The notes beneath the pieces are model-generated. The model was not told the origin of the DNA and ran no database searches. It saw only the letters and a program-made list of their open reading frames with translations. A program made the position numbers and the translations under genes. From Physcomitrium patens (Eukaryota; Streptophyta; Bryopsida; Funariales; Funariaceae), in the NCBI RefSeq assembly GCF_000002425.4, contig NC_037257.1, positions 17,488,206 to 17,552,205 on the forward strand: a stretch of DNA of 64,000 nt, in the 5' to 3' direction. Shown here piece after piece: positions 36,388 to 45,239 of this stretch. How positions within the stretch are numbered: position 1 is the stretch's first letter; every line of letters begins with the position of its first letter.

Positions 36388-37803
36388 CTATTGGTCAAAG
36401 GCTAATAAACCTAATCCCTTTGTCAATTTGTAATGTCTATCCCTCACCAATGCTTTTGTGAATAAATCAGCAAGTATGTCTTCTGTTGTACAATATTTCA
36501 TGTCAATTACTCCCATCACAATCTTCTCTCGTATGAAGTGATGTTCAATGTCGATGTGCTTTGTCCTTGAATGATGCTTTGGATTCTTGGCAAAAGCAAG
36601 GCATCCTTGATTGTCACACTTCATTGGAGTTGCTTCCAATTGTACAAGTTCAATGTCTTCTAAAACTTGTCTTAGCTATATTACCTCCATTGTACCATGA
36701 CTTGCTCCCATGTATTCCACCTCCATTTTAGACCTTGCAATTGTTGGTTGTCTCTTATAATTCCATGAAATTGCTCCGACTCCAACAAAGAATATATATC
36801 ACATTGTTGATCTTCTATAATTTGCATCTCCAGCCCAATCCGCATCACAATATCCATGCAATGTAATATTATCATCTCCAAGACATAATTTGAAGTTCAA
36901 AGTGCCTTTTAAGTACTTCAAGATCCTCTTAATGGTCGTCCAATGAATTGGTCCAGCCTTTGACATGTATTGACTCACAACACTCACCACATATGCAAGA
37001 TCCGCCCTTGTATCAACCATTGCATACATAAGTGAGCCTACTGCTGCCTTGTATAGAACATCTTTCATTTCTTCTTCAATTTCAGTAAATTCCTCATCCG
37101 TGAGCTTCATCAACTTCAAATTTGCCTCCAAAGGTGTTCCAATGGACTTGCACTCCTCCATGTTGAACCGTTTCAACACTTCTTCAATGTACTTCTTTTG
37201 GCCCAATGTAATGATCTTCTTAACTCGATCTCCTACAAATTCCATTCCTAAGTAATAATAGAGCTCTTCCAAATCACTCATTTCAAATTCTTTTGCTAAC
37301 TTTACCTTCAATCAATCCATCTTTTTCAAAATATTGGTGAAGATGATCAAATCATCAACATAAAGAATAAAAATCAGTAAGAAGGCTTTTGATTGCATCA
37401 TATACATGGAATGACCAGTCTCACTCCTCAAAAATCCTTCATTCACAAAGAAGGTGTTGATACATTGGTACCATGCCCTTCGTGATTGCTTAAATCCATA
37501 CAAGGATTTCTTCAATTTACACACAAGGTGATGTTTGCCTTCTTCAAAAAATCCTTGAGATTGATCCATGTAGATGTCTTCTTTCAATTCTCCATTTAAA
37601 AAAACCGTCTTCAAATCCATTTGGTACATCTCCAAGTCCATTGCTGCCCTAATTACTACAATGGTTCTAATGGTGGTGAATTTGGCCATAGGAGCAAATG
37701 TCTCATTGAAATCAACACCAACAACTTGTGAATAGCCTCTCACAATCAATCTTGTCTTATACCTCACAACATTATCTATTGCATCTCTTTTTGTTCTAAA
37801 CAC
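36388..37803 (-). pseudogene. C1 reverse transcriptase and RNase H
   Basis: Reverse transcriptase at 37312-37803 has MYQMDLKTVFLNGELKEDIY, LVCKLKKSLYGFKQSRRAWY and FILYVDDLIIF (Y-V-D-D). It continues at 36799-37311 with LYYYLGMEF and VGSLMYAMVDTRADLAYVV. RNase H (36388-36881) retains DNQGCLAFAKNPKHHSRTKH and a C-terminal TEDILADLFTKAL. This is the common plant copia arrangement. Breaks: a stop between 37312 and 37311, and frame changes near 36681-36799. Confidence 0.9.
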
Positions 37804-38055
37804 CTACTTACAACCAATTGAACCTCGATTTGGTGGAATTTGAGTCAATTCCCATGTTCCATTGTCCATGAGTAATTTTTACTCTTCTTCCATAGCATTC
37901 TCCCACTTCATAGCATCTGTAGACTTCATTTCATCACATAAACTCAACGGATCAGCAAGAAATACAACATTGGCATGTTCTTTACTTACTTGAAGAAAAA
38001 TGTGGTCTTTCTACCATTCACTACGTTGTTTTCTATCTTTCAAAGGATATCTCCT

Positions 38056-39100
38056 TTAATTTGAAGAAGATTCAACTTTTTGCACTCCATCGTCACCTCC
38101 AATCTTCTTTTCTTTTGAAGATAGTCTTTTTTCACTCAAAAGTTTATAATCCTCATTACCATCATTATCAACATCTTCATGTTCTTCATTGCTGGTCTTA
38201 GCAATTGTTGAGGCCTTCTTGTCCACCTTCTTTGCCTCTCCATCTTCATTTCCACCTTTAAAACCATCATTATCTTTGTCTTTGTCCTTCTTTACTAAAT
38301 TTGAAGATGTATCCACAAACATACCATTACTCCCATTTTGATACATCTCCAAGTGCTCACAAGCACTCTTATGCTCCAAAAACTCAATATCACGACTTTT
38401 GATGATCTTTTTAGTCTCCAAATACATGAATTGATAAGCCTTTGTACGTTCATAATATCCAACAAACATACATTTTGTACCTTTTGCATCAAATTTTGAT
38501 CTCATATAATTTAGTATTTTTGCATATGCTATGCATCCAAAGATCCTCATGTGAGAAATACAAGGTTTTCTCCTACTCCAAGCTTCTTCCGGCATCATTG
38601 ATGTAAGTGCACTTGTAAGACACCTATTTCTTGTGTATACTGCATTCACCATTGCTTTTATCAAAAATTCATGTCGAAGGTGTTGTACATGAAGCATACT
38701 CCTTGCCATCTCCACAATGGTCTATTGATTTGTTGTAGAGTGTAAGGAGCAGAGGTTTATCTTGCAATATCATGTAACTTTAAGAAATCATTGAATTACG
38801 TTGACATATACTCACCTCCATTGTCTGTATGCAATACCTTGATTTGGCATATACATTGCTTCTCCACAAGTGCCTTAAACTCTTTAAACCTTGTCAAATA
38901 CTCACTTTTTGCTTTGAGGATGAAAATCCATACTTTCCTTGAAAAGTCATCGATGAATGTGACAAAATACCTTGCACCTCCTATTGATGGCATCCTCATA
39001 GGTCCACAAACATCAAAATGGATAATCTCCAATAACTTGGTTGCACATATTGCAATTCCACGTGAAAATGAGGCCCTTTATTTTTTGCCTTGAATACAAC
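38056..39100 (-). pseudogene. C1 integrase
   Basis: The core starts at 38796-39032 with IHFDVCGPMRMPSIGGARYF (first Asp), FVTFIDDFSRKVW and HTDNGGEYMS (second Asp). The following segment (38056-38715) has MARSMLHVQHLRHEFL, NRCLTSAL and FGCIAYAKI, typical of copia integrase ends, then an acidic, lysine-rich linker to reverse transcriptase. A frameshift near 38716-38796 hides the third catalytic residue block. Confidence 0.88.
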
Positions 39101-39230
39101 CTTCACAAGTAAGTATCATAGCATTGTAGCTTATATGACCAAGATTTAAGCCACTCACTATAGATTAGAGATCCTTCATGCTCTTCACATTCAACTGACT
39201 AAGGCGTCATTGCCAAATGCCAAACTTGTC

Positions 39231-39760
39231 TTAATCTTGAGGAAATTCAACAAATGCTGCCACTTCAACTCCATTCACCTTCTTATACTTGATGAAGTAG
39301 ACGTTGCCATCTCTAAAGCCCTTTGCAATATGATCTCCTTTCAATGTCTTCACAAAACATCCATTCTTATCAAATTGCACTTTACAACCATATAAAACAA
39401 GTTTATTCACCAAGAGGAGGTTTTTCTTCATCTTTGGCACATGTAAGACGTCCTTCAATCTGATCCTGTTGGTTTGGCCTTTCACAACAATCTCTATAAT
39501 AATGAAGCCCATTCCAATAGCTTGTACTATGCCATTGTTTCCCATGAGGATATTTCTTGTTGAAATCTCTTCATAAATGTCAAATCTCTACTTGTATGGA
39601 GTCATGTGCTTGGTGGCACTAGAATCAATGATCCACTTGGACATGGCAGCCATGGAAGTACCTTCACTTGCCATGAATGCATAATCATCACCTCCATATT
39701 CATCACGAGCATTGTTTGTACTTTCTCTATCTCCTTTCTTAGTCTTCTAGCAATTTCGAG
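39231..39760 (-). pseudogene. C1 protease end and gag-pre-integrase domain
   Basis: The open stretch 39231-39545 reads GMGFIIIEIVVKGQTNRI, then LKDVLHVPKMKKNLLLVNKL and DKNGCFVKTL, the classic segment between copia protease and integrase. The protease active-site area (WIIDSSATKHM-like) lies near 39600-39660 with a stop. A degenerate zinc knuckle is near 39740-39800. Confidence 0.85.
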
Positions 39761-39824
39761 CAAAGTGAATTAGTTTTCTACAAATGAAGTAAGTTCTCAC
39801 ATTGCCACGTTGATTAGGATGACA

Positions 39825-40463
39825 CTACTTGCCTTGCCTTGAAAAGAGAGCCGAATCCTCACTTTGGAGTTCTTTTTTTTTTCTCTTGGTCACTTCATGG
39901 GCAAGTCTTGTGGTCACATAATCCATTGTGAGTTCTTTTATTTTGATAGATTCCAATGCCACAATGAAGTAGTTGTAGGACTCAAGAACACTCATAAGCA
40001 AGGTCATGATAATATCACTCTCTTCTAAAGGCTTGTCAACAATACCAAGTTGCTGGACAAGGGCCTTTACCTTGTTGACATGAGCCATGAGGTCTTCATC
40101 TTCTTCCATCTTGCAAGTAAAGAATTTCCTCCTTGTGAAGATGATATTGGACAAGTTCTTCCTCTCATATATGTTGCAAAGAGTCTTCCATACTTCTGCT
40201 GGTCTTTTGCAAGAGATGATGTTAGAAAAGTTGGCTTCATCCAAATTGGTGGCAATCATGCCAAAAGCCTTTTTTTCACATCTTGTGAAGTCCTTTCTCT
40301 CTTTAGCATTAGCATGCATGCTTGGAGGCTCTTCACTTTTATCTACAATATCCCAAAGGTCCAAAGATGCCAACAAAAGCTCCATTTTGACCTTCCAATG
40401 GTAGAAATTGTCACCTCTAAACTTCTCAATCACTCTCAAACCTTCATCTTTACTTGAAGCCAT
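39825..40463 (-). CDS. C1 gag (212 aa open frame)
   Basis: Starts at ATG 40463 with MASSKDEGLRVIEKFRGDNF, then YHWKVKMELLL and DLWDIV, the start of the copia gag (UBN2-type) fold. VWKTLCNIYERKNLSN and a helical C-terminal half follow. The frame ends at 39825 just before the zinc knuckle, where a stop interrupts the polyprotein. The nucleocapsid part is thus not joined and the element is probably inactive. Confidence 0.85.
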   Translation of the reverse strand: MASSKDEGLRVIEKFRGDNFYHWKVKMELLLASLDLWDIVDKSEEPPSMHANAKERKDFTRCEKKAFGMIATNLDEANFSNIISCKRPAEVWKTLCNIYERKNLSNIIFTRRKFFTCKMEEDEDLMAHVNKVKALVQQLGIVDKPLEESDIIMTLLMSVLESYNYFIVALESIKIKELTMDYVTTRLAHEVTKRKKKELQSEDSALFSRQGK

Positions 40464-40945
40464 GTCTTAAAAGAGGTCTATCAAAAAATATCAAGAAAAA
40501 GAGTCTCTATGTGCTTAAAATCACTAAAACAATTTTGTACTAGCAAAATCTCGAAATGCCCTCTTGTGAATAAATGAATGTTTCTTCACTCCAAACACTC
40601 CCAAATCAACTTTTGAAGCTTCTAACAAGTATGTGAACTCCAATCAATCTCACCATCAACTTCTTCTACTCATAAAACTCACTTTTTTATTACAAAATCA
40701 AAGACACTATCAAGATCTTTGTATAAGGTCTTAATCACTTAATCCTAGGAGTTAAGAACCTTCAAATTGATGTAAGAGATCTATAAGGCCCAAATCAGAA
40801 CCTCCATAAGTCTAAAGACCAGATTAGATCATACAATCTCTAACATCAACAAATACCATAAGATCTATTCCTCACAAGAACAACAACCAACAAATGACTT
40901 CAACTTACTTGAATAGCACAACAAAGTATGTATGGATCCATAACC

Positions 40946-40996
40946 TATTGAAGAAACATAATAAGCAAGACAGAAGTAAATAGAAATCAAAAATGT
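40946..40996 (-). repeat. C1 5' LTR, inner fragment
   Basis: Matches the first 50 bp of the 3' LTR on the plus strand (cataataag, aagtaaatagaaatc). It is cut at about 40997 by the solo LTR S. Comparison with 36073-36376 shows that about 180 bp of the copia LTR are missing at this junction. Confidence 0.75.
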
Positions 40997-41949
40997 TTAG
41001 TATGAAACCTTGGAAAAAGATAGAAACCTAAGGATGCAAATCTAAACTAGTAGGAAGCTAATTGGGAGGGATGAAAGCAAGGCATGGTCGGATGAAGGCA
41101 AGGAATGGGGAACTTCATCCCTATTGGTCGAATACCATGCCCAATGGACTTTGAGGAGGCTGCCCACGACCTTAAGAAGGGTTTCGGCGACTTCAAAGAA
41201 GGCATTTAGAGATTAGAAGCTAGGATTGTAAAGTTTAGGATTTGGAGAACAATTTGTGTACAAAAATTAGAGGATTTGGAGTTAGGATGAAAAAGTAATA
41301 ACCGTTTGAAGTTAAGGTGTTTATTTAAGACATACTATTACTCTTCTGAGAGTACGAGGAGTTTACAGCAGCTTTTGAAGATCGGAAGGTGCGACTGGAA
41401 CGGTGATTTCAAGGCCAACATCTTTCACAAAAGAATTATTGTTTTTGGAGTTTATATGAAGGAGTTGTAAGGAGATGAAGGCGACGCTTCCAAAACAAAA
41501 GCAGTAAGTAAGCGGGTTTGTTTGTAGTAATGGTTGAAGCCATAACTTGAGTTTTCGGACAAATTTTTGGCTCAAACTTTTTGGAGAATGTAAAATTTTG
41601 TATTAAGAAGCTATACATACAAATTTCGTGGCATTTGAGCTTATATTTTGTGAGATGTGAATAAAATTGCACGTGGATGTATAAAGACAAGGGTTTGAAG
41701 CGGCTATTAGGGATTTCAAGATATCTCAAGATCTGCAATGAATTTGTGGTTGAAAATGTTTTTAAAAGTTAATAAGAATACATCAGTACCTCATGTAAAA
41801 TTAGAGTTTGTTTGGACGGTCGGATTAAGAGATATGAGGTGTTGAAGTTCGGAAAAATCTCTACATAAGAATAAACAAGGATTTAGAAGATTTTATCATA
41901 TTTTGGACGTTGTAGGTTACTTGAGGATTGTGTATTTGGTGTAATTACT

Positions 41950-41999
<50 letters not shown>

Positions 42000-42090
42000 T
42001 AGGGCTTCTTTTATTTTCAAGCTTGATTGAATAATTAGTGATAGCCAGAAGCACAGCGTTTTCTTAAGGCAAACTCTCTCTACCCCGACA
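40997..42090 (+). mobile_element. S: 5'-truncated solo LTR of the I1 family
   Basis: Colinear with the I1 LTR from its position of about 185 onward (ttagtat, cttcatccctattggtcgaa, taccatgcccaatgg, aaactctctctac) and ends CCCCGACA. It is clearly older than I1 (many substitutions, AT repeat expansion at 41951-41995). The first 185 bp are missing together with about 180 bp of the surrounding copia LTR, consistent with one deletion across the left junction. No internal region is present. Confidence 0.85.
41951..41995. repeat. AT dinucleotide repeat
   Basis: About 22 AT units, at the place where the I1 LTR has its short tatatata TATA-like run; apparently an expansion of that run. Confidence 0.95.
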
Positions 42091-42198
42091 CCACCACCTT
42101 GATTACTTTCTTTCATCCTTTTGCTACCCTTTGACTATTAGCAATTTATTTAAGATAATATCTTTTACCTTCTAACTTATCCTCCATTTACTTTAACA
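42091..42198 (-). repeat. C1 5' LTR, outer fragment
   Basis: Matches 36263-36376 (ccaccacctt, cttttaccttctaacttatc, ctttaaca). It ends at 42198 beside the presumed target duplication. Confidence 0.8.
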
Positions 42199-43616
42199 CA
42201 TTGAACAAGCCTAGTAGGTATATATCGGTGGAGACACCTAATATGCTTGATGGGGGTGCAAGAAGACCACTTTGTTGTTTTCGTTGCAGACAGATTAGTC
42301 ATTATGCTAGTGAATGTCCCAATCCCAGAGCCACTGACAATTATGCGCCAGTGTGTGGGAATAGCAAGCAATTGGGGCATACTTATTAGCAATATAATTC
42401 TCTGTTCAATTTCAATAATCGGGATCAACAGATCCAAAGCCAAAGGGAAATTGAAGAGATAAATTGAGGTCCTCAAGATTCTCCGATAAATCAAGTGGAA
42501 TGTGTCCAAGCCGTTCTTACCAAGAATCCGCAAAAGGAGAAAGGACCAATTCAATATTCAGGTGAGTCTGATGTAAAGGGCCAATTTGATCTAATTACGG
42601 GGACATCCAATCCAAGTCCTGTTACGAGCCTCTTACACCAGTATGAGACCTAACTCGGTTGGGCAATCCAATGAGGTCCCGAATACAGAGGCTTCAGTTT
42701 CATTTCAAGTTATTCCATTCTCTATGCCGTTTCGGAAGAAACATCCTTTCTGTGGAAAGATCCTTTTAGAGGTAGGAATTCTATGGAAGCGCGGTATGCT
42801 GTTCCAATTCCGAGTCCATGGCGGAAGAATAGAGGACCTCACGAAGTTAAAGGAAAAGAAAGAAAAAAGAAGTAGGCATTCGAAGATCAGAATTTTTAGG
42901 ATCAGAGAGCTAGCTTCAAGCTCCTTCGAAAGATATAAGACTTAGTTTCATAGGATTTGGGAGGATTTTCCAATCATTGCTCAAATTGGATTTTTTTGCA
43001 ATAAAGTTAAGGCTAGTACTCTTGATTGTTTTGTGAAAATTAGAAAAATATCTGTAATTGAAATTTTAGAGGTATCTAGATGGTTGAGTATGCCAAGTGC
43101 TTACAAAAATTTGTATTAATCTAACGATACGGATAGAGGATATTTGATCATTAGTATAAAGAGGTATCAAAAATTGGCATATTGAGGTCGTTTAGAGTTT
43201 CTGTAATATCTAGAGATCTATCAGTTAGAATAAGGTGAATTTTGATGTGGTAAGTCGGGACTTAAAGGCAGAGCTACAAACAAGGTTTGAATGAGAATTA
43301 ACAGTTGGAGAAAGAAAAATTGCAAGTCAAGGTTCATCATCAACTTTCTAGGCGGCGGTTAAGGAACATCTGTGTGGATTTACGACGTTTTCTTGCAATC
43401 TGTAAGTTAGATTGAATTAAAACTTCTTAAACATTTAGAAGACTTGTAAAGACACTAACGGTAGAAGTTTTACAACAATCGGATGATCAGATTGAGAATT
43501 ACAGCTTATCGAAGCTCGCTGTCTAAGGTTAGGATTTAAAAATTAAAAAATTAAAAATAAAATAAAATAAAATAAAATAAAACACAAATAGAAGAAAAAT
43601 AAAAAATATATATATA

Positions 43617-43647
<31 letters not shown>

Positions 43648-43897
43648 TTGATAAAAATAAAATAAAATAAAATTAATAAATAATAGAAAAATTTATGCTT
43701 ATAATATCTCAAAGTTATTAAAAATAGTATTTTTAAGCACTTTGTATTGGGAGTAAGCTTTTACATTGAAATCTGAAATATTTTGTATTTAGATGGTTGA
43801 AATCCACTAGACTACTCGGATACTTGCAAAACATCATTTTATCTTCCACAGCCAAACGCACGATACATTTTCAAGCAAGATAGCACGTAATACAACA
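42199..43897 (+). repeat. B 3' LTR, second segment, with zinc-knuckle frame
   Basis: Colinear with 19446-21161. At 42201-42640 it carries the second copy of the LTR-embedded frame: CFRCRQISHYASECPNP, NYAPVCGNSKQLGHTY, a stop (TAG for CAG), then NNRDQQIQSQREIEEIN. After another stop a coding-like stretch (QVECVQAVLTKNPQKEKG) runs to about 42640. The remainder matches the I2 LTR. A simple AT/AAT stretch is at 43555-43680. Ends gtaatacaaca at 43897. Confidence 0.85.
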
Positions 43898-43901
43898 ACA
43901 T

Positions 43902-44179
43902 ATACTATCAAACTTGCCTGGAATGCTAATTTGGGACTCTTTTCATTGTAAGACCAATGGTCCTTGTTGAACTAGAGGCAAAGCTGCTTCTCTTGGTACT
44001 AAAGTTTGAGGTTGATGAATCCTTGATTGTGCCATCCCGAATGCTTTATCATCATCAAGTCTTGTAATGATTCCTTCAATCTTTGCAATTCTCTGTGATA
44101 ACATAGCAAGAGCATTCATAATGGCGTCCAACTTGGACTCCGAACTTTCAATCATATTAATATCTTGACCTCCGGCCAT
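43902..44179 (-). pseudogene. A gag, N-terminal part
   Basis: ATG 44179 opens MAGGQDINMIESSESKLDAI, then MNALAMLSQRIAKIEG, matching MVGGQDISMTKSSESKLDAI of D. A stop (TAA) follows VLQ at 43943. The matching sequence then continues as PGKFDS to 43902, where B is inserted; it resumes at 10652. The gag start is separated from its own LTR by an inversion breakpoint at about 44189. Confidence 0.85.
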
Positions 44180-44189
44180 TCTCAGAGAA

Positions 44190-44490
44190 GTTGTAGAAGA
44201 TTCTAGAAGGTTCTAGAGAAGCTTTGTAATTTGTGGAAGCTGCTTGAGAAGCTCCCTAGTTTGTGGAAGTTGCTTGAGAAGCTTCATAGATTGTGGAAGC
44301 TGCTTGAGAAGCTTTTTAACTCATAGTATATATCGGAGCTAAGACTAAGCGGATCCTCAATCTTGACAATACACCTCTTGGAGCTGTAGCTCACCTCTCT
44401 AGTATTCTTCTTGTACTCATCTAATTAATTTAGTTCTTGCCAATTCTTCTTAAGTTTCTTGTTTCCAGTCAATATTCTATATTCGTGATA
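44190..44490 (+). repeat. A 5' LTR in inverted orientation
   Basis: A plus-oriented LTR, lacking its first 23 bases, nearly the same as the A 3' LTR: ttgtagaagattctagaagg, three 33-bp units, TATA (tatatat), then caatcttgacaatac, ending gtgata. For a minus-strand element it should be reverse complemented. Heat-shock element GAAgaTTCtaGAAggTTC at 44196-44213. Confidence 0.8.
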
Positions 44491-44755
44491 ATTTGTCGAG
44501 AGTGCACTCATCTTTCATATCAGAGTTAGTTCCTTCTTGTTAGAGTATAGATTATCCCTCTACTTGAATTTACTGGCATTTTAGAAGTCGTGGATTACAC
44601 TCCTCTAAACTGATATTTTTTCTATTATAATATTAGAGTCTTATCTTTCTTGGAGAGAGTGGATTACCCCTCTTCTTGAAGATTCTAAGGCATTTTAGAG
44701 GTTACGGAGTACTCTCCTCTAAACCAATATTGCCTTCTTGTAGAGTGATTTCATA
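44491..44755 (+). other. A leader in inverted orientation: primer site and two hairpins
   Basis: Directly after the LTR comes atttgtcgagagtg (44491-44504), complementary to the predicted RNA start. At 44518-44526 tatcagagt resembles the initiator-Met primer site. Two imperfect repeats follow, each with a hairpin (44580-44609 and 44694-44723; arms tttagagg/cctctaaa). Colinear with D 49997-50255. It ends about 10 bases before where the gag ATG should follow. Confidence 0.75.
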
Positions 44756-44764
44756 TATATTTTT

Positions 44765-45084
44765 TAACTAAGAATTATATAGCAATATTCTATAGGACCT
44801 CTAATACATGTTTACTTTGTAAGACATGTATTTTAACTTGTAAGGCAAGTTTTTTAAATGTGTGCAATATAAATAGCTTATTCTATAAGCTACTAACACA
44901 TGTGACATGTGATTAATTTATGACCAAGTTTTTAACCTATTGATCAATTATAAACAAGTCAAAATTATATTTATAAAGCTTTTAGGAAGATTTTTTAAAA
45001 GATATTATGAAATTAATCTATTTTTATCTATTAATATCTAATTATATAGGTAACTATTAAAATAAGTATGTATGTCTGTGATAT
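44765..45084 (-). repeat. E2 3' LTR
   Basis: The pair is shown by shared sequence: 'atattctata(g/a)gacctctaatacatg', 'ttattcta(t/g)aagctactaa', 'accaagt(t/a)tttaa' and 'aaaagatat' recur in the same order at 49580-49604, 55707-55800 and 57030-57140. The left edge is uncertain by about 15 bp, and it touches the inverted leader of A. Confidence 0.65.
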
Positions 45085-45239
45085 AATCATTTCTTCTAGG
45101 CTTTGATAAAGGATTTGCCAAATCTTTTACTGTAAGTTTATCAACTTTTGAAAAGTCAAAAGCATTAAGTCTTAAATAATAACTATAATTAATAAAAACA
45201 ATATTTATTGAGTAGAAGAATATATCAAATTATTATACA

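Larger units (their letters stand above)
36073..42198 (-). mobile_element. C1: Ty1/copia element with a solo LTR inside its 5' LTR
   Basis: A minus-strand copia element, order gag, protease, integrase, reverse transcriptase, RNase H. LTRs are 36073-36376 and 40946-40996 plus 42091-42198. Flanks tatgg (36068-36072) and cattg (42199-42203) fit a decayed 5-bp duplication; the matching intact site in the other LTR of B reads catgg. Without the solo LTR it is about 5.0 kb. The coding region keeps long frames but has several stops and frameshifts. Confidence 0.9.
10653..43897 (+). mobile_element. B: old Ty3/gypsy element of a non-chromodomain lineage, carrying three insertions
   Basis: B runs from its 5' LTR (10653-10805 and 19362-21161) through gag-protease (21233-23618) and pol (23640-26854, 35533-35790) to its 3' LTR (35832-36072 and 42199-43897). 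Without its inserts it is about 9.9 kb. Its flanks in A are ACGC (10649-10652) and ACAT (43898-43901), a 4-bp duplication differing at two decay-type positions. Its LTR is about 1.93 kb, longer than the 1.35 kb of the related I2 because it includes a zinc-knuckle reading frame. Coding parts are full of stops. Confidence 0.9.
5512..44760 (-). mobile_element. A: chromodomain Ty3/gypsy element, split by B and with an inverted 5' end
   Basis: Order on the minus strand: gag (43902-44179, then 10652 downward), protease, reverse transcriptase, RNase H, integrase, chromodomain, an extra reading frame, polypurine tract, 3' LTR (5512-5864). Removing B and its cargo leaves about 6.0 kb, close to the 6.1 kb of the related element D. 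B interrupts gag exactly where D reads continuously: A's codons up to 43902 and from 10652 rejoin into the D order. The 5' LTR and leader are present at 44190-44755 but in plus orientation, so the target duplication cannot be checked. Coding parts carry many stops and A is not autonomous. Confidence 0.88.
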
